Source of the DNA: JAYSRU01 sp043720875
GTDB lineage: Bacteria; Bacteroidota; Bacteroidia; Flavobacteriales_D; Crocinitomicaceae
Assembly (NCBI GenBank): GCA_043720875.1
Contig: JAYSRU010000089.1
Coordinates: forward strand, 1-5,227
Reading direction: 5' to 3'
DNA: 5,227 bases
Below, in pieces: positions 1-5,227 of the stretch. The position numbers and the translations under genes were made by a program. The notes under the pieces are model-generated. The model did not search any database. It saw nothing but the letters and a program-made list of their open reading frames with translations, and was not told where the DNA came from. Numbering within the stretch: the stretch's first letter is position 1; the number at the start of each line of letters is the position of its first letter.

Positions 1-35
1 TGAGCCCGACGAGCTACCAACTGCTCCACCTCGCA
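1..35 (-). tRNA. initiator tRNA-Met (fMet), 5' half, cut by window edge
   Basis: Read on the minus strand, this is the 5' part of a tRNA. The order is an acceptor strand TGCGAGG, then TG, a D-arm with stem GAGC/GCTC and loop AGTTGGTA, then G, the anticodon-stem strand TCGGG and the loop start CTCA. The first two anticodon bases (CA) are visible and the third lies outside the window. The three consecutive Gs at the base of the anticodon stem, together with the D-arm sequence, are hallmarks of bacterial initiator tRNA. A CAA leucine tRNA is unlikely because that class has a different D-arm. Base 1 is T here, whereas E. coli has an unpaired C1. Whether the 1-72 mismatch typical of initiators is kept cannot be judged without the 3' half. 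The product starts translation by carrying formylmethionine to the ribosomal P site. Confidence 0.9.
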
Positions 36-67
36 CTCTAATCAAAACAAATATGATTTGTTGTGCG

Positions 68-78
68 GTGCAAAGATA
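68..78 (-). promoter_or_regulatory. -7 element of the tRNA promoter
   Basis: On the minus strand this reads TATCTTTGCAC, a full match to the Bacteroidota -7 consensus TAnnTTTG with the often-seen CAC extension. It lies 32 bases before the tRNA 5' end, so transcription would start near 62-65 and leave a leader of about 28 bases for RNase P to remove. No TTG is visible at the expected -33 distance (around 96-99). Recognition would therefore rest on the extended -7 element. The promoter role is inferred from sequence and position. Confidence 0.65.
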
Positions 79-259
79 CTGTTTTTATTGAGTTCTGGCG
101 TAGTTTTTAAAAATAAGTTTGAAATTATCGTGTGTTCTGTGGTTGAAGTAAGGGCAAAAGTCAGATTTTCAATGCCTTGATATCTATTTGAAATGGTAAA
201 AATTAACTTTAATTCTGCATTAATACAAACGTATCTGGAATGTTTCCGCATATAAAGCG

Positions 260-270
260 TATCTTTGCAC
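260..270 (+). promoter_or_regulatory. -7 element of the era-der promoter
   Basis: The sequence TATCTTTGCAC matches the Bacteroidota -7 consensus TAnnTTTG plus CAC. It is identical to the element facing the tRNA on the other strand. Transcription should begin near 271-275, giving an A-rich leader of roughly 48 bases before the era ATG. A clear -33 TTG is missing; only a weak CTGG is present at 235-238. The leader contains a very short out-of-frame ATG reading (284-310), probably fortuitous. Confidence 0.7.
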
Positions 271-321
271 TCCTTTTTATAAAATGAAGAGGAAAACGAA
301 TATTAAATAAAATAAATACAA

Positions 322-1203
322 ATGTCGCACAAAGCTGGATTCGTAAATATTGTAGGTAGCCCGAATGTTGGAAAATCTACACTTATGAACAAAATGGTTG
401 GCGAGAAGATCTCCATTGTTACCTCAAAAGCACAAACTACAAGACACCGAATTCATGGTATTGTAAATGAGGAAGACTATCAGGTAGTATTTTCTGATAC
501 GCCAGGGGTAGTTAATGCAGCCTATAAATTGCATGAGGTAATGATGAATTTTGTTGAATCTTCGCTGAGAGATGCGGATATTTTATTATTCATTACCGAT
601 ATTTTTGAAAACGAAATGAACCATGAGGCAACTCTGGCACGGATTCAAAAATTGAAAGTACCAAAGTTGGTGCTGATCAATAAGATTGACCTTGGCGATC
701 AAGCCAAAGTTATGGAACGTATCAAATATTGGAGTGAAAAAATTCCGGGTTGCGAAGTTTTTGCAATTTCGGCATTACACGGATTTAATTTGGAACCAAT
801 TTGGGAACGAATTATTGAATTGTTACCAGAAAATCCTCCTTATTTTGATAAAGAAGACATTTCGGACAGACCTATGCGTTTCTTTATTTCGGAAATGATT
901 CGTGAAAAAATCTTCATTCATTGTCAAAAAGAAGTTCCTTATTCTTGTCAAGTTGAAATTGAAGAATATAAACAAGAAGAAAAAATCATTCATATTCGAG
1001 CAGTTATTGTGGTTGAACGTGATTCTCAAAAGGGAATTATTATTGGCAATAAAGGCGATATGCTAAAACGTATCGGACAAGAAGCTAGAAAAGATATTGA
1101 AGCATTTGTGGGGTCCCAAGTTTTTTTAGAAACCTTTGTTAAGGTAGATAAAGACTGGAGAACCTCGGATAATAAACTCAAAAAATACGGATACAACTCA
1201 TGA
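322..1203 (+). CDS. era: GTPase Era, small-subunit ribosome assembly factor
   Basis: Era is an essential GTPase that binds the 3' end of 16S rRNA and helps mature the 30S subunit. The 293-residue product has the family's usual size (about 300) and both domains. The GTPase domain shows G1 GSPNVGKS (12-19), G2 around QTTRHRI (38-44), G3 DTPG (59-62), G4 NKID (120-123) and G5 SAL (150-152). The C-terminal KH RNA-binding domain (about 190-285) carries the GxxG loop as GNKG at 242-245 and ends with the typical VKVDKDWR stretch. The ATG at 322 gives the full N-terminus just before G1. Upstream sequence is A-rich with no Shine-Dalgarno motif, as is normal in Bacteroidota. The stop codon overlaps the start of der, and a good promoter lies about 50 bases upstream. 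No key residue appears altered. Confidence 0.97.
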   Translation: MSHKAGFVNIVGSPNVGKSTLMNKMVGEKISIVTSKAQTTRHRIHGIVNEEDYQVVFSDTPGVVNAAYKLHEVMMNFVESSLRDADILLFITDIFENEMNHEATLARIQKLKVPKLVLINKIDLGDQAKVMERIKYWSEKIPGCEVFAISALHGFNLEPIWERIIELLPENPPYFDKEDISDRPMRFFISEMIREKIFIHCQKEVPYSCQVEIEEYKQEEKIIHIRAVIVVERDSQKGIIIGNKGDMLKRIGQEARKDIEAFVGSQVFLETFVKVDKDWRTSDNKLKKYGYNS

Positions 1204-2507
1204 ATAATATTGTAGCCATAGTAGGGCGCCCGAATGTAGGGAAATCGACCCTTTTTAATAGATTCACAGAGTCTAACCAAGCAATTGTAAAAGAAGTAAG
1301 CGGAGTAACGCGTGACAGACTTTACGGTTTAGGTGAATGGAACGGATATAAATTTTCAGTAATTGACACGGGTGGCTACATCCAAGGGTCGGATGATATT
1401 TTTGAAGGTGAAATTCGTAAACAAGTAGAAATTGCAGTTTCAGAAGCATCCGTCATCCTGTTTATGGTAGACGTGATGGCTGGAATTACAGAAATGGATT
1501 TAGTGGTTGCTCATTTATTGAGAAAATCCAAAAAACCAGTATATGTAGTAGCTAACAAAGTTGATAATACTGCACGTGTAGGACTTTCATCAGAGTTTTA
1601 TGAATTTGGATTAGGCGATGTATATGATTTGAGCGCAACTAATGGATCAGGAACGGGAGAAATCTTAGATGATATCGTTAAGCACTTCAACATAGAAGAG
1701 GATCCTCGTCCAAATGATTTGCCGCGTATTTCGGTGGTTGGTAAACCAAATGTTGGAAAATCATCTTTTGTAAATGCGTTGACCAATGAAGAACGTAACA
1801 TTGTTACCGATATTTCTGGTACTACGCGCGATTCGATTGATACAAGATATACCGCATTTGGATTCGATTTCATGTTGGTTGATACCGCGGGAATTCGTAA
1901 AAAAGCGAAAGTTATTGAAGATATTGAATACTATTCAACCTTGAGATCAGTTAGAACAATTGAAAATTCTGATGTTTGTATTTTCATGATTGATGCAACT
2001 GAAGGCCTTCAAAAGCAAGACCTCCACATTTATTACATGATTGAAGAAAATCACAAAGGTGTAGTTGTTCTTGTAAACAAATGGGATTTAGTCGAGAATA
2101 AAGAAACGAATACCGCAAAAGATTACGAAGAGAAATTACGCCATGATTTAGCGCCTTATAATGATGTTCCTATTATTTTTACATCAACCACTACGAAGCA
2201 ACGTATTCACAAAGCTTTGGAGGAAACGATGCGCGTTTTCCATAACCGTATCCGTAAGATTCCTACATCCATGTTGAATGAAGTGGTATTGAAAATTGTG
2301 CAAGACAATCCACCACCATCAATTAAAGGAAAATATATTAAAATTAAGTTTGTGACGCAATTACCTACGCATGCACCGTCGTTTGCATTGTTTTGTAATT
2401 TGCCGCAATACGTTCCAGAAGCCTATAAAAGATATATAGAAAACAGATTACGCGAGAAATTTGATTTCCAAGGGGTACCGGTTAGAGTATATTTTAGAAA
2501 AAAATAA
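1200..2507 (+). CDS. der: GTPase Der (EngA), large-subunit ribosome assembly factor with two G domains
   Basis: Der is an essential GTPase with two tandem G domains that supports maturation of the 50S subunit. Domain 1 shows G1 GRPNVGKST (9-17), G2 threonine in VTRD (36-39), G3 DTGG (56-59) and G4 NKVD (119-122). Domain 2 shows G1 GKPNVGKSS (181-189), TTRD (208-211), G3 DTAG (228-231) and G4 NKWD (293-296). The remainder, about 310-435, is the KH-like domain, ending in VPVRVYFRKK as in other Der proteins. At 435 residues it matches the shorter Bacteroidota and Gram-positive form; E. coli Der is longer. The ATG shares an ATGA overlap with the era stop, so the two are co-transcribed and probably translationally coupled. 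A terminator follows 15 bases after the stop. Confidence 0.97.
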   Translation: MNNIVAIVGRPNVGKSTLFNRFTESNQAIVKEVSGVTRDRLYGLGEWNGYKFSVIDTGGYIQGSDDIFEGEIRKQVEIAVSEASVILFMVDVMAGITEMDLVVAHLLRKSKKPVYVVANKVDNTARVGLSSEFYEFGLGDVYDLSATNGSGTGEILDDIVKHFNIEEDPRPNDLPRISVVGKPNVGKSSFVNALTNEERNIVTDISGTTRDSIDTRYTAFGFDFMLVDTAGIRKKAKVIEDIEYYSTLRSVRTIENSDVCIFMIDATEGLQKQDLHIYYMIEENHKGVVVLVNKWDLVENKETNTAKDYEEKLRHDLAPYNDVPIIFTSTTTKQRIHKALEETMRVFHNRIRKIPTSMLNEVVLKIVQDNPPPSIKGKYIKIKFVTQLPTHAPSFALFCNLPQYVPEAYKRYIENRLREKFDFQGVPVRVYFRKK

Positions 2508-2522
2508 GGAGCATATAAAACT

Positions 2523-2558
2523 AAAAAAATCAAGATTATTCGTCTTGATTTTTTTTTT
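2523..2558 (+). terminator. rho-independent terminator after der
   Basis: An inverted repeat pairs 2523-2535 (A-tract plus TCAAGA) with 2543-2555 (TCTTGA plus T-tract) around a 7-base loop TTATTCG. A run of ten Ts (2549-2558) follows the core stem. It starts 15 bases after the der stop and fits a terminator for the era-der transcript. Because the stem is flanked by As on the left and Ts on the right, it could also stop leftward transcripts from the convergent gene at 2800-3669. The stem is weak in GC, so strength is uncertain. Confidence 0.85.
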
Positions 2559-2570
2559 GCACCTATTCTT

Positions 2571-2624
2571 GCTTTCCGCTATATTTCCGATGAAAAATCG
2601 GAAGATGCCGCTGCTATCAAGGGC
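2571..2624. repeat. possible dispersed intergenic hairpin repeat (flavobacterial type)
   Basis: A perfect 7-base inverted repeat TTCCGAT / ATCGGAA (2585-2591 and 2597-2603) with a GAAAA loop sits between the flanks CTTTCCGCTATAT on the left and GATGCCGCTGCTATC on the right. I recall flavobacterial genomes carrying many intergenic copies with flanks like CCGCTATAT and GATGCCGCT around a variable palindrome, so this looks like a short member. That recollection is unverified, and only one copy is present here. The hairpin itself is directly visible. It lies between two convergent transcription units, a usual place for such elements. There is no T-run after the hairpin, so it is not a simple terminator. 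Confidence 0.5.
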
Positions 2625-2799
2625 GTAGAGTTATGCCGAGTTTTTTTAAGCAAGACCGTTTCAAAAGTCTTAACTTAGCGAAGCGATCTCACCGAAGGTA
2701 AATCGAGGCTTTTCGAAAATGTAATTTATGAGTTAACCCTTGTTAGTGAGTGGATTGTGTTTTTGATATAACGATGAGTTAAAAGCTTTTTTACCGGTC
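2625..2799. other. non-coding spacer between convergent genes
   Basis: No gene is supported here. Only weak symmetries are visible: AAGAC/GTCTT at 2652-2656 and 2667-2671, the palindrome TTTTCGAAAA at 2710-2719, two tiny GAA-loop hairpins near 2679-2699, and the palindrome AAAAGCTTTT at 2781-2790, just past the stop of the minus-strand gene. The part 2625-2715 appears richer in GC than the rest of the spacer and may belong to the repeat-like element on its left or be a decayed remnant of something larger. None of these resembles a clear terminator for the leftward gene. Confidence 0.4.
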
Positions 2800-3669
2800 C
2801 TAAACATCAAAATTATAAGATTTAACCACTTTGTTGTTATGGTAAACGTTTACTTTGTATTTGTCTGAAGCCCATCCACGCACCATAATTCTGAATTTGT
2901 AATTTAACTGCGAATCTCTTTTTGTAGTGATAGTTTGTGTTTTTTCTTTCACAACTCCAGCACTCGTTACGATCTCTTCATAAATCACATCGTCTTTTTT
3001 TACTAATAGATCGATAGATCCAGTAATTTGAACAGGTGTGGATACTATTTGTTGATTCACAACTTGCGTTTGTTGAACGGCCGTATGCCAAGGGTTTTCT
3101 TGACCCGTTAATTTTGCAAGGTAGTCTCTAAGCTCACCCACAACTTTTGCGGGCTGGCCATCTATGTTTGCGATGGACGAATTATTGGTTAAAACCCAAA
3201 CCGCATCTTGCATCGTAGAGGGTCCAACTTTTTTTCCAGTCATGTATGTTTTGAGTGCGACTAAGTTTTTTCTTGATTCTGTTTTTAGCGCAAAAGTGGT
3301 ATTGAGTGATGGAACGCTTCCAGATTTGTTCATGCAAAATCCGTTCACTTTTTGTTTGTGTGGTAAACTTGGTTTTAAACTAACCATAAGTTCTTCCATC
3401 AAAATAAAATCTTGATCTCCTTCTTCGGGCGCGTCAAAAATAGTTCCAGCTGGAAGTTTTACTTTAATGGGATCTTTTGTTAACGATACGATGTCGAGTA
3501 AAACTGAACTAGCTCCATAAGTACCGGTTGCTTTTGGAGTAAAAGTTATGAGTTTCTTTGCCATCGCATCTGCCAGAGAATATTCTTGAATTGGTTCGGT
3601 TGTTTTAAAACTGAAACTTGCAAACAGCGCTAAGGAAAACGCGGATACTATTATGCTTTTTGTGGTCAT
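2800..3669 (-). CDS. exported protein of unknown function
   Basis: I cannot assign a function to this 289-residue protein. It begins with a likely Sec signal peptide: K4, then a hydrophobic stretch to about F21, with cleavage probably between residues 17 and 24. No lipobox cysteine is present, so export to the periplasm or beyond is expected. The mature part seems to have two regions. Residues about 38-192 look like a compact domain with ITFTPKATG (41-49), VKLPAGTIF (70-78), a lone cysteine in NGFCMNKSG (109-117), VPSLNTTFAL (119-128) and QDAVW (154-158). A Gln/Val/Thr-rich linker (199-214) leads to a beta-rich tail (215-289) that reaches the C-terminus. I recall similar Bacteroidota secreted proteins with a 'PAGT.F' and 'Q.AVW' pattern, but no named domain. 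It has its own promoter and is probably monocistronic; aroB lies 139 bases upstream on the same strand. Confidence 0.85.
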   Translation of the reverse strand: MTTKSIIVSAFSLALFASFSFKTTEPIQEYSLADAMAKKLITFTPKATGTYGASSVLLDIVSLTKDPIKVKLPAGTIFDAPEEGDQDFILMEELMVSLKPSLPHKQKVNGFCMNKSGSVPSLNTTFALKTESRKNLVALKTYMTGKKVGPSTMQDAVWVLTNNSSIANIDGQPAKVVGELRDYLAKLTGQENPWHTAVQQTQVVNQQIVSTPVQITGSIDLLVKKDDVIYEEIVTSAGVVKEKTQTITTKRDSQLNYKFRIMVRGWASDKYKVNVYHNNKVVKSYNFDV

Positions 3670-3708
3670 GTGCTTAATTTTTAATGGTTTGTAGTATGGC
3701 GACTATGT

Positions 3709-3737
3709 CAAAAGTAATTTAATATTTGAAAGAGCAA
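3709..3737 (-). promoter_or_regulatory. promoter of the exported-protein gene
   Basis: On the minus strand a TTG (3735-3737) is followed after 18 bases by TACTTTTG (3709-3716), matching both Bacteroidota promoter elements. Transcription would start near 3702-3705, leaving a 5' leader of about 35 bases before the ATG at 3669. This suggests the gene is expressed independently of aroB, although read-through from aroB is possible because no clear terminator is visible between them. Confidence 0.6.
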
Positions 3738-3808
3738 CCCTATTCAAAGTATAAAATAATAAGCGAGAATGATAAATAAGTTACAAATATCGAAGGTATA
3801 AAACTGAA

Positions 3809-4873
3809 TTAGCACTCAAATAAAGCATTGAATGCAGACTCAACCTCTATTAAACTTATCTCATGTCCAAAGGAAGCCGTACCAATATTTTGGAGTAGCA
3901 CAAATTTCAGTTTACCATTTTGATTTTTCTTGTCATATTTAAGCTTATTCAATATTGCATGGGTATTTGCTTTGATCCAAGATGGGGTTGGATAATGATT
4001 TGCTAAATAGTTATCTACAGCGGCATAATTTTCAGGTGCTAATCCCAATTTTAAATTTGAAAGTCTAAAGGCAATGCGGATGCCTAAAGCAACACCATAC
4101 CCATGTGAAAATGGATGATGATTTTCCAAAGCAAAACTTTCAATTGCATGGCCACTCGTGTGACCTAGATTTAGTTTAGCCCGTATGTTTGCTTCTTTAG
4201 GATCTTGCGCAACAATGTTGATTTTCACATTTGCGGATGCTTGTAAATGTTTCTTAATTTGAATCAGTTCAGTTGGTTCAAACGAGATGAGTTCGCTGGT
4301 AGTTTTTTCACTAGAAATCAAAGCATGTTTAAGCATTTCGACGTAACCATTTTTTAACTCAAGTTCTGGTAAGGTATCTAAGAAATGTTCGTCAATATAA
4401 GTTGCAACAGGTAAATTGAAGGTGCCAACTAAATTTTTTAAAGCACCTAGATCTATTCCATTTTTTCCACCAATACTTGCGTCAACCATCCCTAAAAGAG
4501 ATGTTGGGATATTGATAAAGCGAATTCCGCGTTTATAAGTAGCAGCAACAAAACCACCTAAATCAGTAACAACTCCACCACCAATATTAATAATAACAGC
4601 ATCCCGGTCTATTTCCAATTCAGCCAGTGTTTCAAGAAGTTGTACATAGATTTCAATGCTTTTGCTTTCTTCACCACATGGAATTTCAATAATTTCTGCA
4701 AAAAAGAGTAACTCATAATTGGTAATCAAATATTCAGCACAAGAGGCTTTGGTATTTTCATCACAAAAAAGTATGAATTTACTCGCTTTTAATAATGTGA
4801 GTTGATTTTCAAAAGCAGCCGCGCCTAAATTCCCAAATTCTATTGGACTACTAATGCTTTGTTCTAGAGACAT
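3809..4873 (-). CDS. aroB: 3-dehydroquinate synthase
   Basis: AroB converts DAHP to 3-dehydroquinate, the second step of the shikimate pathway, using NAD and a divalent metal ion in the cytosol. The 354-residue length is normal. The NAD-binding region shows GGGVVTDLGGFVAA (98-111), followed by PTSLLGMVDASIGGKNGID (123-141), both diagnostic. By analogy with characterised enzymes, metal ligands are E179 (in GYVEMLKHAL), H238 (in GHTSGHAIE) and H257 (in SHGYG), with H242 as a catalytic histidine. The usual HGEA around the last ligand reads HGYG here; I recall HGYA-type variants in other Bacteroidota, so loss of activity is unlikely. The start ATG at 4873 precedes the expected short N-terminal strand. 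It is divergent from the proline dehydrogenase gene with a 79-base spacer. No convincing promoter was found; TAACTTCT, near 4900 on the minus strand, is a weak match. Confidence 0.96.
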   Translation of the reverse strand: MSLEQSISSPIEFGNLGAAAFENQLTLLKASKFILFCDENTKASCAEYLITNYELLFFAEIIEIPCGEESKSIEIYVQLLETLAELEIDRDAVIINIGGGVVTDLGGFVAATYKRGIRFINIPTSLLGMVDASIGGKNGIDLGALKNLVGTFNLPVATYIDEHFLDTLPELELKNGYVEMLKHALISSEKTTSELISFEPTELIQIKKHLQASANVKINIVAQDPKEANIRAKLNLGHTSGHAIESFALENHHPFSHGYGVALGIRIAFRLSNLKLGLAPENYAAVDNYLANHYPTPSWIKANTHAILNKLKYDKKNQNGKLKFVLLQNIGTASFGHEISLIEVESAFNALFEC

Positions 4874-4920
4874 TTAATCTTTATTTAATTTAAATTGATA
4901 GAAGTTATCCACTACATTGC

Positions 4921-4949
4921 TTGCCTTTTGCTAAAAGACATTAAATTTG
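4921..4949 (+). promoter_or_regulatory. promoter of the proline dehydrogenase gene, very close to the start codon
   Basis: TTG at 4921-4923 is followed after 18 bases by TAAATTTG at 4942-4949, matching both Bacteroidota promoter elements at the usual spacing. The final G is only three bases before the ATG at 4953, so transcription would begin at or next to the start codon. No other TAnnTTTG element is seen on the plus strand between 4874 and 4941. The match could be chance in AT-rich sequence, but both elements and the spacing agree. Confidence 0.5.
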
Positions 4950-4952
4950 TAA

Positions 4953-5227
4953 ATGATATCTTTCGAAAACACAGAAATTGCCTTCAAAAGTAAGTCAAAT
5001 TCAGATTTAAAACGCGCTTTTTGGCTTTTTAAAATTATTGGATCACCGATAATGGTTAAAATAGGTAAATGGGCGACACCGTTAGCGCTAAAAATTAAAC
5101 TGCCAATCAAAGGGATTATCAAAAAGACAATATTCAAACAATTTTGTGGAGGTGAAACCATTGCTGAATGTGATGAGCAAATTGCAACATTGGCAAAATT
5201 TGGGATAGGAACAATTCTAGACTATTC
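4953..5227 (+). CDS. proline dehydrogenase, N-terminal part, cut by window edge
   Basis: An open frame runs from ATG 4953 to the window end with no stop, giving 91 full codons. It starts MISFENTEIAFKSKS and contains DLKRAFWLFKIIG (18-30), VKIGKWATPLALK (35-47), a conserved-looking FKQFCGGET (61-69) and FGIGTILDY (83-91). From memory these match the N-terminus of the single-domain flavobacterial proline dehydrogenase, an FAD enzyme that oxidises proline to pyrroline-5-carboxylate. The FAD and proline-binding residues lie beyond the window. The family protein is about 390 residues, so roughly three quarters is missing. The start is chosen because FENT lies at the usual N-terminal position and no in-frame alternative ATG occurs before residue 34. 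There is no Shine-Dalgarno motif. A minus-strand reading over the same bases is a shadow. It is divergent from aroB. Confidence 0.88.
   Translation, partial: MISFENTEIAFKSKSNSDLKRAFWLFKIIGSPIMVKIGKWATPLALKIKLPIKGIIKKTIFKQFCGGETIAECDEQIATLAKFGIGTILDY

Noticed and set aside
42..251. Minus-strand open frame of 69 codons in the left spacer
   Set aside because: It covers the predicted tRNA promoter, lies in AT-rich spacer sequence, shows no recognisable domain and ends against the tRNA leader.
284..310. Eight-codon reading frame in the era leader
   Set aside because: It is out of frame with era, has no attenuator-like codon run or overlapping hairpins, and short A-rich frames arise easily by chance.
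1598..1873. Minus-strand open frame of 91 codons inside der
   Set aside because: It is a shadow of the second der G domain, which carries all expected motifs on the plus strand.
3745..3753. CAAAGTATA as an alternative -7 element for the exported-protein gene
   Set aside because: The spacing within the element is off by one from the reverse complement of TAnnTTTG, and the element at 3709-3716 has both boxes at good spacing.
4905..4913. TTATCCACT, eight of nine bases matching a DnaA box
   Set aside because: A single site between aroB and proline dehydrogenase, with no cluster of boxes and no dnaA or dnaN nearby, is compatible with chance.
4931..5161. Minus-strand open frame of 76 codons at the right end
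   Set aside because: It lies opposite the better supported proline dehydrogenase frame, which shows family-like sequence.

Overview
The window looks like a chromosomal piece of a Bacteroidota genome, most likely class Flavobacteriia. It is AT-rich, the genes lack Shine-Dalgarno sequences, and the promoters fit the Bacteroidota consensus (TAnnTTTG at -7, TTG near -33). The encoded proteins look like flavobacterial orthologues. The species assignment is inference from memory of the families; no database was searched.

Layout from left to right. Positions 1-35 hold the 5' half of an initiator tRNA-Met on the minus strand, cut by the window edge. A gene-free AT-rich spacer (36-321) carries two divergent promoters with the same 11-base core, one for the tRNA and one for era. 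era (322-1203) and der (1200-2507) form a plus-strand pair that overlaps by 4 bases. They encode two GTPases of ribosome assembly, Era for the small subunit and Der for the large subunit. A hairpin terminator follows der at 2523-2558. The rest of the spacer to 2799 holds a small hairpin that resembles dispersed flavobacterial intergenic repeats, plus non-coding sequence.

Two minus-strand genes come next. The first (2800-3669) encodes an exported 289-residue protein of unknown function with its own good promoter. The second (3809-4873) is aroB, 3-dehydroquinate synthase of the shikimate pathway. Divergent from aroB, a plus-strand gene begins at 4953 and runs off the right edge. Its 91 visible codons match the N-terminus of a stand-alone flavobacterial proline dehydrogenase. 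Its promoter lies so close to the ATG that the transcript may be leaderless.

The genes are mostly housekeeping: translation initiation, ribosome assembly, aromatic amino acid synthesis and proline catabolism. I see no phage, transposase, CRISPR or defence genes. The least explained items are the exported protein, the repeat-like hairpin and the leaderless promoter arrangement.
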